From Fibrobacter sp. (GTDB taxonomy: Bacteria; Fibrobacterota; Fibrobacteria; Fibrobacterales; Fibrobacteraceae), in contig JAKSIF010000012.1 of assembly GCA_024398965.1 (NCBI GenBank), positions 16,026 to 80,025 of the forward strand: DNA of 64,000 bases, written 5' to 3'. The notes under the pieces are model-generated. The model was not told the DNA's origin and did not search any database. It worked only from the letters and a program-made list of their open reading frames with translations. A program made the position numbers and the translations under genes. Of this stretch, positions 33,378-40,783 are shown in pieces (the stretch's first letter is position 1; each line of letters begins with the position of its first letter).

Positions 33378-35432
33378 ATGGATTTGTCCATTCTACCCAA
33401 GATGGGGCCTAAGAGTCTTGAAGCCTTAAGGTCTGCAGGCATTGTTTCTCTTTCTGATTTTCTCTACAACATTCCTCGCACCTATCTTGACCAAACCAAG
33501 GTTACCCGCATTTGCGATTTGCAAGTGGGCGAACGGGTTGTCCTCATTGGAAAGATTATACGCGCAGGTGTTATCAGGGGCAGAACCAGCCGTTTTGTTG
33601 CAACCCTCGCCGACGGCACAGGCGAAATAAACCTGATCTTTTTTCAAGGATGGAAGTTCCAAAGCCGCAAACTGACGCCTGGAACCAGCTGGCTCGTTAC
33701 GGGTGTTGTAGGCGATTACCGCGGATTCCAGATGACCCATCCGGAATTACAGCCTTTTGATACCGACGAACAGTTCAACGGCCAGATTCTTCCTGTCTAT
33801 CCCATGACAGAAGCCATGACCAAGAGCCGCATTACCCAAAGGGCTCTTCGGAACTGGTACAGCCTGGTATTCAAGTTTCCAAACCTGGCGCTTCCCGGAA
33901 CCTGTCCACGAGCGCTAACGGACTATCTGCACTACAAACCAGTTCTTGACAATCTACGGACGCTGCACCAGCCCACCGATTTTGCGGAAATTCGAAAAGC
34001 CAAGTTCCAATTGAAAATCCTGGAACTATTGCCCTTCTGTCTTCGCATGATACAGCGTCGCAAGCACCAGATGCTTCGCGGTCACGAACGGCAGATAGAT
34101 CTAGGCCAGGTCATGAACGCCAAGGCCCGATTACCCTTTTCTCTGACATCGGGTCAGGACGATGCCCTCAACCAGATTATCGACGGACTGAACGGCAAGA
34201 AACAGTTTCACGCCTTGCTTCAAGGTGACGTAGGTTGCGGCAAGACTGTTGTAGCCATGCTTTCCATGCTGGCTGTATGCGGAGCCGGAGAACAGAGCGC
34301 CCTCATGGTGCCAACCGACATTCTGGCCCGACAGCACTACAAGCAGATGAAGCCCTTCTTTGAAGCTGCCGGAATGCGGGTAGAACTTTTAGTGGGTGCC
34401 ACTCCTACAGCAGAACGTAGGCAGATTCTCGGCGAACTTCAGATTGGGCTATGCCAGGCGGTCATCGGAACCCACGCCCTATTCTCCAAGGATGTGGAAT
34501 TCGCAAAGCTTGGATTCGTCATCATCGACGAGCAGCACCGCTTCGGCGTAAACCAGCGTGAAGCCCTGCTTGCCAAAGGGCAGTACCCAGACATGCTGGT
34601 CATGAGCGCAACGCCGATTCCCCGAAGCCTTGCCATGACGCTTTACGGCGACTTGAAAGTCATTTCCATCAAGGAAAAACCCGCTGGACGCAAGCCTATC
34701 AAGACAAGGCTCATTCCACCCGAAAAGCGAAACGACATGAAAGGCTTTATCGCCAAGGAAGCAAAAGGCGGCAACCTTTGCTATTGGATTGTAAGCCGAG
34801 TCAGCGGGGACAGCGAATCCGACGTTCCCGCCAAGAGTGTAGACGACATCGTTGCTGAGCTAAGAATGTTCGACAATTCCCTTGTGGTAGAAGGGATTCA
34901 CGGGCAGATGAACGAGGCAGACCGAGACGAGGCTATCAAGCGCTTTGCCGAAGGCAAGATCCACGTTCTTGTGGCAACCACCGTCATTGAAGTGGGCGTC
35001 AATGTGCCCCAGGCAAACCTGATGGTTATCGACCAACCGGACCGATTCGGCCTGGCACAGCTACACCAGTTACGTGGCCGTGTTGGACGCGGCGATGTTC
35101 AAGCCTGGTGTTTCCTGATGGTTCCCGAAAACGAGCCTGCCGAAAATTCCATCGAGAGACTGACTCAATTCAGCCACACCGAGGACGGCTTTGAAATCGC
35201 AGAACTGGACCTGCAGACACGCGGCGCAGGAAACCTTGAAGGAAACGAGCAAAGCGGCAGCTGGGTATTCCGTTGGTTCGACTGGATCCAAGACCAGGAA
35301 CTTATTTCCCAGACGCTACAGATGGCAGAAAACATCCTTGGCGACAAGGATTGCTTCGACGAGGACGCCAGGGAAAAGATCCAGCTTTGGTACAGCGAAA
35401 AGAAATCCGCCAACGAGGACGGAGTCCACTAG
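33378..35432 (+). CDS. recG: ATP-dependent DNA helicase RecG
   Basis: Branch-migrates stalled forks and recombination intermediates. 684 residues: wedge/OB domain (residues 1-150; LPKMGPKSLEALRSAGI, GERVVLIGKI), helicase motif I LQGDVGCGKTVVAMLSM, motif Ia LMVPTDILARQHY, motif II IIDEQHRFGVNQR, motif III MSATPIPRSLAMTLYG, motif V ATTVIEVGVNVP and motif VI QLRGRVGRGDVQAWC. Slightly shorter than E. coli RecG. It begins ten bases after the MlaD-like gene and ends four bases inside the convergent aldo/keto reductase gene. Confidence 0.96.
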   Translation: MDLSILPKMGPKSLEALRSAGIVSLSDFLYNIPRTYLDQTKVTRICDLQVGERVVLIGKIIRAGVIRGRTSRFVATLADGTGEINLIFFQGWKFQSRKLTPGTSWLVTGVVGDYRGFQMTHPELQPFDTDEQFNGQILPVYPMTEAMTKSRITQRALRNWYSLVFKFPNLALPGTCPRALTDYLHYKPVLDNLRTLHQPTDFAEIRKAKFQLKILELLPFCLRMIQRRKHQMLRGHERQIDLGQVMNAKARLPFSLTSGQDDALNQIIDGLNGKKQFHALLQGDVGCGKTVVAMLSMLAVCGAGEQSALMVPTDILARQHYKQMKPFFEAAGMRVELLVGATPTAERRQILGELQIGLCQAVIGTHALFSKDVEFAKLGFVIIDEQHRFGVNQREALLAKGQYPDMLVMSATPIPRSLAMTLYGDLKVISIKEKPAGRKPIKTRLIPPEKRNDMKGFIAKEAKGGNLCYWIVSRVSGDSESDVPAKSVDDIVAELRMFDNSLVVEGIHGQMNEADRDEAIKRFAEGKIHVLVATTVIEVGVNVPQANLMVIDQPDRFGLAQLHQLRGRVGRGDVQAWCFLMVPENEPAENSIERLTQFSHTEDGFEIAELDLQTRGAGNLEGNEQSGSWVFRWFDWIQDQELISQTLQMAENILGDKDCFDEDAREKIQLWYSEKKSANEDGVH

Positions 35433-36262
35433 ATTTCAGGCATGCTCAGCAGAGCCGCCATGTCGGCGGCACTGATTTCAAAGTCCAGCTCCATATTCTG
35501 ACGAATATATTCCACATGGGTGGACTTGGGCAAAGTCACCAAGTCAAGCTGCAGGCAGAAACGGTTTGCCAGCTGGGGCACGGACACACCGTACTTCTTC
35601 GCCATTTCGCATACAGCAGGAACATTTGCCAAACGGCCTGTTGCGTTAGGAGAATAGGCCTCCACACGAATTCCATTTGAGTGGCAGAATTCGATAAGTT
35701 CTGTAGGAACATGACCGATATGTACTCGGATCTGGTTCACAACTGGCATTACCTTGGCATTATCCTGCAAGTTCTTGATATCATCGATACTGAAATTGGA
35801 AACCCCGAGGCAGCGAATTTTTGTAGCCTCGTAAGCTTCTTCCATAGCCTTCCACACTTCCAGATTTTCTGCAAAATAATTACCTGCGGTGGGATCCTTC
35901 ATCAAGTGCCAGGGCTTGGGCCAATGAATCAGCATCATATCGATGTGCTTACAATCCAGACGCTTATAGCTGTCCTCAATGCACTGAACAGCTTCCTTGT
36001 AAGTCTTGACTTCTGCAGGAATCTTGGAGGTTACAAACAAGCCTTCTCGGTGAAGGCCAGATTTTTCAAGGCCAGCCTTGATTCCTGCTCCAACACCTTC
36101 TTCATTGCCATAGGCAATGGCTGTATCAATATGCTTATAGCCCATTTCGATTGCGGCAGCAACTGCGGCAGGAGCAGCTTCGTTGGAAGTCTGCCATGTG
36201 CCCAAGGCAACCTTGGGAATACGGACGTTATTGCTTAATTTGTATGTTTCTTCGATAACCAT
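35429..36262 (-). CDS. Aldo/keto reductase
   Basis: NADPH-dependent reduction of carbonyl compounds. 277 residues of the (beta/alpha)8 fold with family features: VALGTWQTSNEA, HIDTAIAYGNEEGVG with the catalytic aspartate and tyrosine, LIHWPKP, CLGVSNFSIDDI and the C-terminal cofactor segment LVTLPKSTH. The closest relatives by these motifs are 2,5-diketo-gluconate reductase-type enzymes. The genes recG and this one overlap by four bases tail to tail. Substrate unknown. Confidence 0.92.
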   Translation of the reverse strand: MVIEETYKLSNNVRIPKVALGTWQTSNEAAPAAVAAAIEMGYKHIDTAIAYGNEEGVGAGIKAGLEKSGLHREGLFVTSKIPAEVKTYKEAVQCIEDSYKRLDCKHIDMMLIHWPKPWHLMKDPTAGNYFAENLEVWKAMEEAYEATKIRCLGVSNFSIDDIKNLQDNAKVMPVVNQIRVHIGHVPTELIEFCHSNGIRVEAYSPNATGRLANVPAVCEMAKKYGVSVPQLANRFCLQLDLVTLPKSTHVEYIRQNMELDFEISAADMAALLSMPEI

Positions 36263-36375
36263 ATTAACTCCTGCCGTTTAGTTTTAATCTATCAGGAATA
36301 TACTCTTTTTTAAAGAGCATTAAAATGGGAATCCACCAAACAAGTGGTTACTGCTGTTACCTACGCTGTAACGGA

Positions 36376-37311
36376 TTATTTTTCAATCACAGGCATTTCA
36401 CCTGTATGGGCCTTGACTTCGTCATAGGGGTCCACATGAACCATGGCGTCCACCACGTTCTCGCCGGCTTCAAGGATACGGCGTTCCACTTCTTCGGAAA
36501 GGTCATGGGCAGCAAGCAGAGTCATGTCTGCAGGCACCACAATATGCAAGTCCACGTGGAGATCGCTACCTACGTAGCGCGTGCGGAACCCATGAATACT
36601 AATGACGCCCGGGGTTTCAAGAGCAAGCTTCTTCAGCTTAGCCGCAATTTCTTCGGGGGCACCAATGTCTGCCACCTGGTGGATTCCAGGCCAGGCGATT
36701 TCGTAACCGGAATGCAAGATAAAGCAAGCCACGATGATGGCACCAACAGAGTCCGCAAACCAAAGTTCCGGGAACAGGATTCCAATCCCCACGGCAATCA
36801 AAACAGGAATGGAACTGTAGGCGTCACTACGATGATGCCAAGCGTTGGCTTCCAAAGCCTGACTACGAATGGTCTTGCCCGCCTTTCGGGTATAATGGAA
36901 AAGGACTTCCTTAATAACAATGGATAGCGCAGCCATGACTGCGGCAATCCATTCCGGATGGGAAGCACCTTCTTCGCCCAAACGCAATGTCTGGATGGCA
37001 TCGTAACCAAGGCCAACGCCTACGGCGCAGACTGCCACACCAATCCCAACAGAGATCAGCGTTTCAAAACGGCGATGGCCGTAGGGATGATCCGCATCGG
37101 GAGGCGAGTTCCAAAAGCGAGATCCAACGATGACAGCTATATCTGTCAAAAAGTCAGATGCACTGTGAATGGCATCGGCAATCAAGGCCTGGGAGCCGCC
37201 GAAAAAACCAGCAAGGCCCTTCCCTATGGAAAGAGCTACGTTCCAGCCCAGGCCAACCCAGGTCACGTGCCGCACTTCAGCGCTATCGTCATGTCTTGCG
37301 ATGCGAGTCAT
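36376..37311 (-). CDS. Cation diffusion facilitator transporter
   Basis: Exports divalent metals such as zinc, iron or cobalt by proton antiport. 311 residues; the ATG at 37311 has AAGGG just upstream and is preferred to an in-frame TTG ten codons earlier. The membrane domain includes HSASDFLTDIAVIVGSRFW, which carries the metal-binding His and Asp residues, and HPYGHRRFETLISV, plus the second motif WHHRSDAYSSIPVLIAVG. The C-terminal cytoplasmic domain (residues 210-300) ends with an acidic tail (HTGEMPVIEK). Metal specificity cannot be read. Confidence 0.92.
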   Translation of the reverse strand: MTRIARHDDSAEVRHVTWVGLGWNVALSIGKGLAGFFGGSQALIADAIHSASDFLTDIAVIVGSRFWNSPPDADHPYGHRRFETLISVGIGVAVCAVGVGLGYDAIQTLRLGEEGASHPEWIAAVMAALSIVIKEVLFHYTRKAGKTIRSQALEANAWHHRSDAYSSIPVLIAVGIGILFPELWFADSVGAIIVACFILHSGYEIAWPGIHQVADIGAPEEIAAKLKKLALETPGVISIHGFRTRYVGSDLHVDLHIVVPADMTLLAAHDLSEEVERRILEAGENVVDAMVHVDPYDEVKAHTGEMPVIEK

Positions 37312-37514
37312 AGCCCTTAATGTAGCAACTTGTTTAAGCAAAGACTAGTCTAGGTCAAACCGATTAGGCCAGTGTTTGACTCCTTAGTTTTCTCAAACAA
37401 AATAAGACGAAGCTAAGCCTTCATTTTTAAATTTCAAATAGGCAACGGATGTGCATTTCAAAGCATCTAACCTGCCGTAAATAGACCAATACTTTCTATT
37501 TTATAAGACAAAGT

Positions 37515-38891
37515 ATGAAGAAATTGCTGAAAATAATAATCGTGGTCGCCATTTTGGCCGGCATCGGATGTGGAGTCAAGACTTTCGTCCTAGACAAGAA
37601 AGCCGAGGCCCAGATAGCCACCCTGGTTACCGCAACCGTCGTCCAGGCAGATATTTCCACCACTATTTCTGCAACCGGTTCCCTGGAGCCTGTGGACCAG
37701 GTTGAAGTGGGCACCCAGGTTTCCGGCGACATCAGCAAGATTTATGTGGATTTCAATTCAAAAGTCAAGAAAGGGCAGGTCATTGCAGAGTTGGACAAGT
37801 CCAAGTTGCAGGCAACCTTGAACCAGGCGGAAATCGCCTACAAATCTGCGGAAAACGATTTCAACTACAAGAAGAACACCTTCGAACGAACTAAAAAACT
37901 GGCAGAGAGCAAAAGCGCCAGCGCCGTGGAATTGGAAACCGCAGAATACAACATGAACGCAGCCCAATTCACCGTGGAACAACGTAAGAACGAAGTTGCC
38001 CAGGCTCGACTGAACTTAAGCTACGCCACCATCAAGAGCCCCATCAGCGGCGTGGTTTTAAAGCGAGCTGTTGACGTAGGCCAAACGGTAGCCGCCTCCA
38101 TGAGCACCCCCACCCTGTTCATCATCGCAAAAGACTTGAGCCAGATGAAAGTCATGGCCGCTGTAGACGAAGCGGACATTGGACAGGTAAAGGCTGGCCA
38201 GCGTGTTGAATTTACGGTAGACGCCTTCCAGGAAGACAAGTTCAGCGGAAAGGTTCAAGAAGTAAGACTGAACCCGACTACAACATCCAACGTGGTGACA
38301 TATACGGTTGTCATTACCGCAGAAAATCCTGAGCAAAAATTACTGCCCGGCATGACCGCCACTTGCACCATCGTGACAAAGGAAGTAAAGGACGCCATCG
38401 CAGTTCCTGTTAAAGCATTGAAGTTTACGCCCGACGAAAGCACCCCCATGGCAGAACGCAAGAGACCTCACGATGGCATGGGCCCCGATGGCAAGCATCA
38501 TCCGGAAGGCTTTGCCGGCAAGGACTTCGCAAGCAAGGAAGGCAAAATGCCTCCTCCTGGCATGGGTGCAGGCGGACCTCCCCCAGGCGGCCCCGGGATG
38601 GGTCCCGGCGGATTCGAAAAGGGTGGCTTTGGCGGAAAAGCTGGTGGCAAGCGCAAACCTCACCTGAAGGGCGACCACGTGTGGGTGAGCATCGATGGAA
38701 AGGCTGCCCCCCGCCGTATTGAAATCGGCATTAGCGATGGCGTGAACGTAGAAATTCTTAAGGGACTAAGCGTTGGCGACAATGTGGTAATCGGCCAACA
38801 GACTGCAGCCGAAGAAGTCAAGGCAAAAGAAGAAGCCCGAAGCCCCTTCATGCCAGGGCCGCCAAAGGGAACCAAGAAGTTCAAGAAGTAA
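37515..38891 (+). CDS. MacA-like efflux adaptor with Gly/Pro-rich insert, no pump partner
   Basis: 458 residues: an N-terminal membrane helix (residues 3-22), lipoyl half (VGTQVSGDISKIYVDFNSKV), coiled hairpin (LNQAEIAYKSAENDFNYKKN), second half (ATIKSPISGVVLKRAVDVGQ) and a beta-barrel (KAGQRVEFTVDAF). This is the MacA subgroup, which works with an ABC pump MacB. No MacB or TolC gene is nearby. Residues about 310-375 form a Gly/Pro/Met/His-rich low-complexity insert (MPPPGMGAGGPPPGGPGMGP) that is not part of the usual fold. TTTCTATTTTAT lies 11 bases before the ATG. Confidence 0.85.
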   Translation: MKKLLKIIIVVAILAGIGCGVKTFVLDKKAEAQIATLVTATVVQADISTTISATGSLEPVDQVEVGTQVSGDISKIYVDFNSKVKKGQVIAELDKSKLQATLNQAEIAYKSAENDFNYKKNTFERTKKLAESKSASAVELETAEYNMNAAQFTVEQRKNEVAQARLNLSYATIKSPISGVVLKRAVDVGQTVAASMSTPTLFIIAKDLSQMKVMAAVDEADIGQVKAGQRVEFTVDAFQEDKFSGKVQEVRLNPTTTSNVVTYTVVITAENPEQKLLPGMTATCTIVTKEVKDAIAVPVKALKFTPDESTPMAERKRPHDGMGPDGKHHPEGFAGKDFASKEGKMPPPGMGAGGPPPGGPGMGPGGFEKGGFGGKAGGKRKPHLKGDHVWVSIDGKAAPRRIEIGISDGVNVEILKGLSVGDNVVIGQQTAAEEVKAKEEARSPFMPGPPKGTKKFKK

Positions 38892-38943
38892 ACTTAAGGC
38901 TGTAGAAAAGTCACCTTTAGAAAACGTCTTTTCCCTTAAATTA

Positions 38944-39170
38944 GGTTACTAAAAGCCTTATAACGATTAATTTAGTAACCCGTTTTTCATACAAATTCAC
39001 ATTTCTCGTTAAAAAAAAGCCTACTTTTCATTTTAAAAGGTTACTGAAAGATAAAAAAGAAGAAGTTTAGTAACCCCTACAAACGACAACATCTTAAAAA
39101 GTGACACACGCTATACACACAAATTAAAAATAAGGTCACTAAACGATTCAAAAATAAAGTTTTAGTAACC
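38944..39170. repeat. Three 37-bp inverted repeats at exact 95-bp period
   Basis: Each unit is GGTTACTAAA, 17 bases, then TTTAGTAACC. Units are at 38944-38980, 39039-39075 and 39134-39170. The arms form a perfect 10-bp palindrome in unit 1; unit 2 has GGTTACTGAA and unit 3 GGTCACTAAA on the left. Unit starts are 95 bp apart both times, about nine helical turns, and both spacers are exactly 58 bp, yet the spacers and inner 17-mers show no alignable similarity. The left and right arms are therefore kept while everything between has drifted or been replaced. No gene lies in 38892-39439. Confidence 0.85.
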
Positions 39171-39200
39171 CTTTTTCAAAAAATTTAAACTTGTATAAGC

Positions 39201-39232
39201 AAAAAAGACTTCCTTTAACGGAAGTCTTTTTT
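39201..39232. terminator. Bidirectional terminator
   Basis: Perfect 13-bp stem AAAAAAGACTTCC (39201-39213) and GGAAGTCTTTTTT (39220-39232), with A- and T-runs that work on both strands. It separates the 95-bp repeat array from the hairpin-linker array. Confidence 0.85.
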
Positions 39233-39446
39233 AAAGTCCTGGGACTTTCGCCTGATTAGTCGTGGGACTCTTGCCCTGCGGGCTGCGAGTCCTTGATTAA
39301 CGGCTCGGCAATGGAAAAATGCAAGCATTTTTCCGCTGCTCTCGCCTCTTAATCGTGGCGCTAGTTATTTCATAACTAGCGCTCGATTCTTCGGCTCACC
39401 TATGCAGAAATGCGAGCATTTCTGCGCAGGATTCGCCTCTTAATCG
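39233..39446. repeat. Array of perfect hairpins joined by conserved linkers
   Basis: Hairpins in order on the plus strand: AAAGTCC/GGACTTT (39233-39248), GGACTC/GAGTCC with inner GCCC/GGGC (39265-39292), GGAAAAATGC/GCATTTTTCC (39313-39334), GCGCTAGTTAT/ATAACTAGCGC (39358-39382), GCAGAAATGC/GCATTTCTGC (39404-39425). Linkers recur: CGCCTGATTAGTCG (39249), CGCCTCTTAATCG (39343), CGCCTCTTAATCG (39434), and CGGCTCGGCAAT (39301) or CGGCTCACCTAT (39392). Two units are offset by 91 bp. The last linker contains the stop codon of the minus-strand aldolase gene. Confidence 0.85.
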
Positions 39447-40381
39447 TTCATCATATGATCGAAGAACTTGCGGTAGTTGTCCTTGTCTTCGGTCTTACGG
39501 ACGGCGATAGCGTCCTGGGGATGACGGTTCAGCATACCGGTGATCATCTGCGGGATGATGTAGCCCCATTCGTACTTGGCCTGGAGCGGGAGGAACAATT
39601 CCTGGTAGGCATCGAGAACCGGACGCAGATCGTACTTGGGGTTCTTCAGGAAGCCAAGGAGAAGTTCGGTAGTGCAGTTACCAGCGCCACGGCCCATGCC
39701 GGAAACAGAACCATCAAGGAAGTCAACATGGTTGATGATAGCCTGAATGGTGTTGGAGAAAGCCAGCTGCTGGTTGTTGTGGCCATGGAAACCAAACTGC
39801 TTGTTCTTTACGATGCCCTTGTAGCGCTGCATTTCCTTATCAATGTCTTCCTGGTAGAAGGCGCCGAAGGAGTCCACGAGATAAAGCACGTTGGCCTTGC
39901 ATTCTTCGTTGACCTGGTGCAGAGCTTCGTCCAGTTCCGGACCGCGGTCACGGCTCACAGCCATGATGTTCAAAGTGGTTTCGTAGCCCATGTCGTGGAA
40001 GGCGTTCACCATTTCGATACCCTTGTCGATGTTCTTCACGTAAGATGCAACGCGGAACATCTGGTAGGGGCTTTCAGAAGCGGGCTTCACGGCGTCCATG
40101 TTCACGCGGCCCACGTCGGCCATCACAGCCATCTTCATCTTGGAATCGATACCGTCCTTCACCTTCCAGAGCAGATCGTCATCGCAGAACTTCCACGGGC
40201 CGTATTCCTTGGGGTCGAACAGTTCCGGAGAGTTCTTGTAACCCATTTCCATGTAGTCAACGCCAGCGGCGCTGAGGAGGGTGTAAAGACGACGGACGAA
40301 TTCCAGGGAGAAGTCGTGCTTGTTGACGAGACCGCCATCGCGGATGGTGCAGTCGAGAACCTTAATGCTTTCGTAGTACAT
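39440..40381 (-). CDS. DRE-TIM aldolase/lyase family protein
   Basis: 313 residues of the DRE-TIM metallolyase fold, as in 4-hydroxy-2-oxovalerate aldolase and HMG-CoA lyase. Metal site and substrate residues are seen in KVLDCTIRDGGLVN (residues 7-20) and FGFHGHNNQQLAFSNT, which carries the HxH pair, followed by DGSVSGMGRGAGN. The C-terminal 60 residues are not typical of characterised enzymes and the substrate is unknown. Not next to other aromatic-degradation or leucine genes. The stop codon sits inside a conserved linker of the hairpin array. Confidence 0.85.
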   Translation of the reverse strand: MYYESIKVLDCTIRDGGLVNKHDFSLEFVRRLYTLLSAAGVDYMEMGYKNSPELFDPKEYGPWKFCDDDLLWKVKDGIDSKMKMAVMADVGRVNMDAVKPASESPYQMFRVASYVKNIDKGIEMVNAFHDMGYETTLNIMAVSRDRGPELDEALHQVNEECKANVLYLVDSFGAFYQEDIDKEMQRYKGIVKNKQFGFHGHNNQQLAFSNTIQAIINHVDFLDGSVSGMGRGAGNCTTELLLGFLKNPKYDLRPVLDAYQELFLPLQAKYEWGYIIPQMITGMLNRHPQDAIAVRKTEDKDNYRKFFDHMMND

Positions 40382-40783
40382 ATTTTAGCCAATAGGTTAT
40401 AGGTTAAAGGGTAAAGGATTCGCAATTAACCGCAATCCTTGTTTTATGGGGGCAAAGGTAGATTAAACATTGACTCAAGTCAAGAGTATAGAGAGTAACC
40501 AATGAAAATTTATTCGTATTCAACGTATTTACTGCGTTATTTACACAAACTTTCTTTATTTTTGTTGATATTCAACCTGTTACGAAGCGCAAGGACGAAT
40601 TTCGCAGCATGCACAATAAACCGAAAGAAGCCTTTTTGCAACTCACTTTCATCTTTCACAAAACATTTTAACGCAAATATTGCGTATATAAAACCAATTC
40701 ATTTCCGCTTACCCGTTTACTTGGAGAACCATTTCCAACATCATTTTTCTTGCGTTCCACTGAGGGTTAATTAAATTTATGGC
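40382..40783. promoter_or_regulatory. Long AT-rich region upstream of the GH9 gene, with two palindromes
   Basis: No convincing gene in these 402 bases; an open frame at 40502-40774 has no ribosome site and an amino-acid make-up typical of non-coding AT-rich DNA. Two palindromes stand out: TTGACTCAAGTCAA (40470-40483) and ACGCAAATATTGCGT (40671-40685). The second is directly followed by ATATAAAAC, a possible minus-10 region, so a regulator could compete with polymerase there. This is inference from shape and position. Confidence 0.4.

Noticed and set aside
38944..39170. CRISPR array
   Set aside because: Only the outer arms are conserved, the repeat interior differs, the spacers are 58 bp, and no cas genes are present.
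38944..39170. Integron attC sites
   Set aside because: The arms GGTTACTAAA/TTTAGTAACC do not fit the GTTRRRY/RYYYAAC core, and there are no cassette genes between the units.
40502..40774. Open reading frame of 90 codons upstream of the GH9 gene
   Set aside because: No ribosome site; composition fits AT-rich non-coding DNA, and it covers the likely promoter region.
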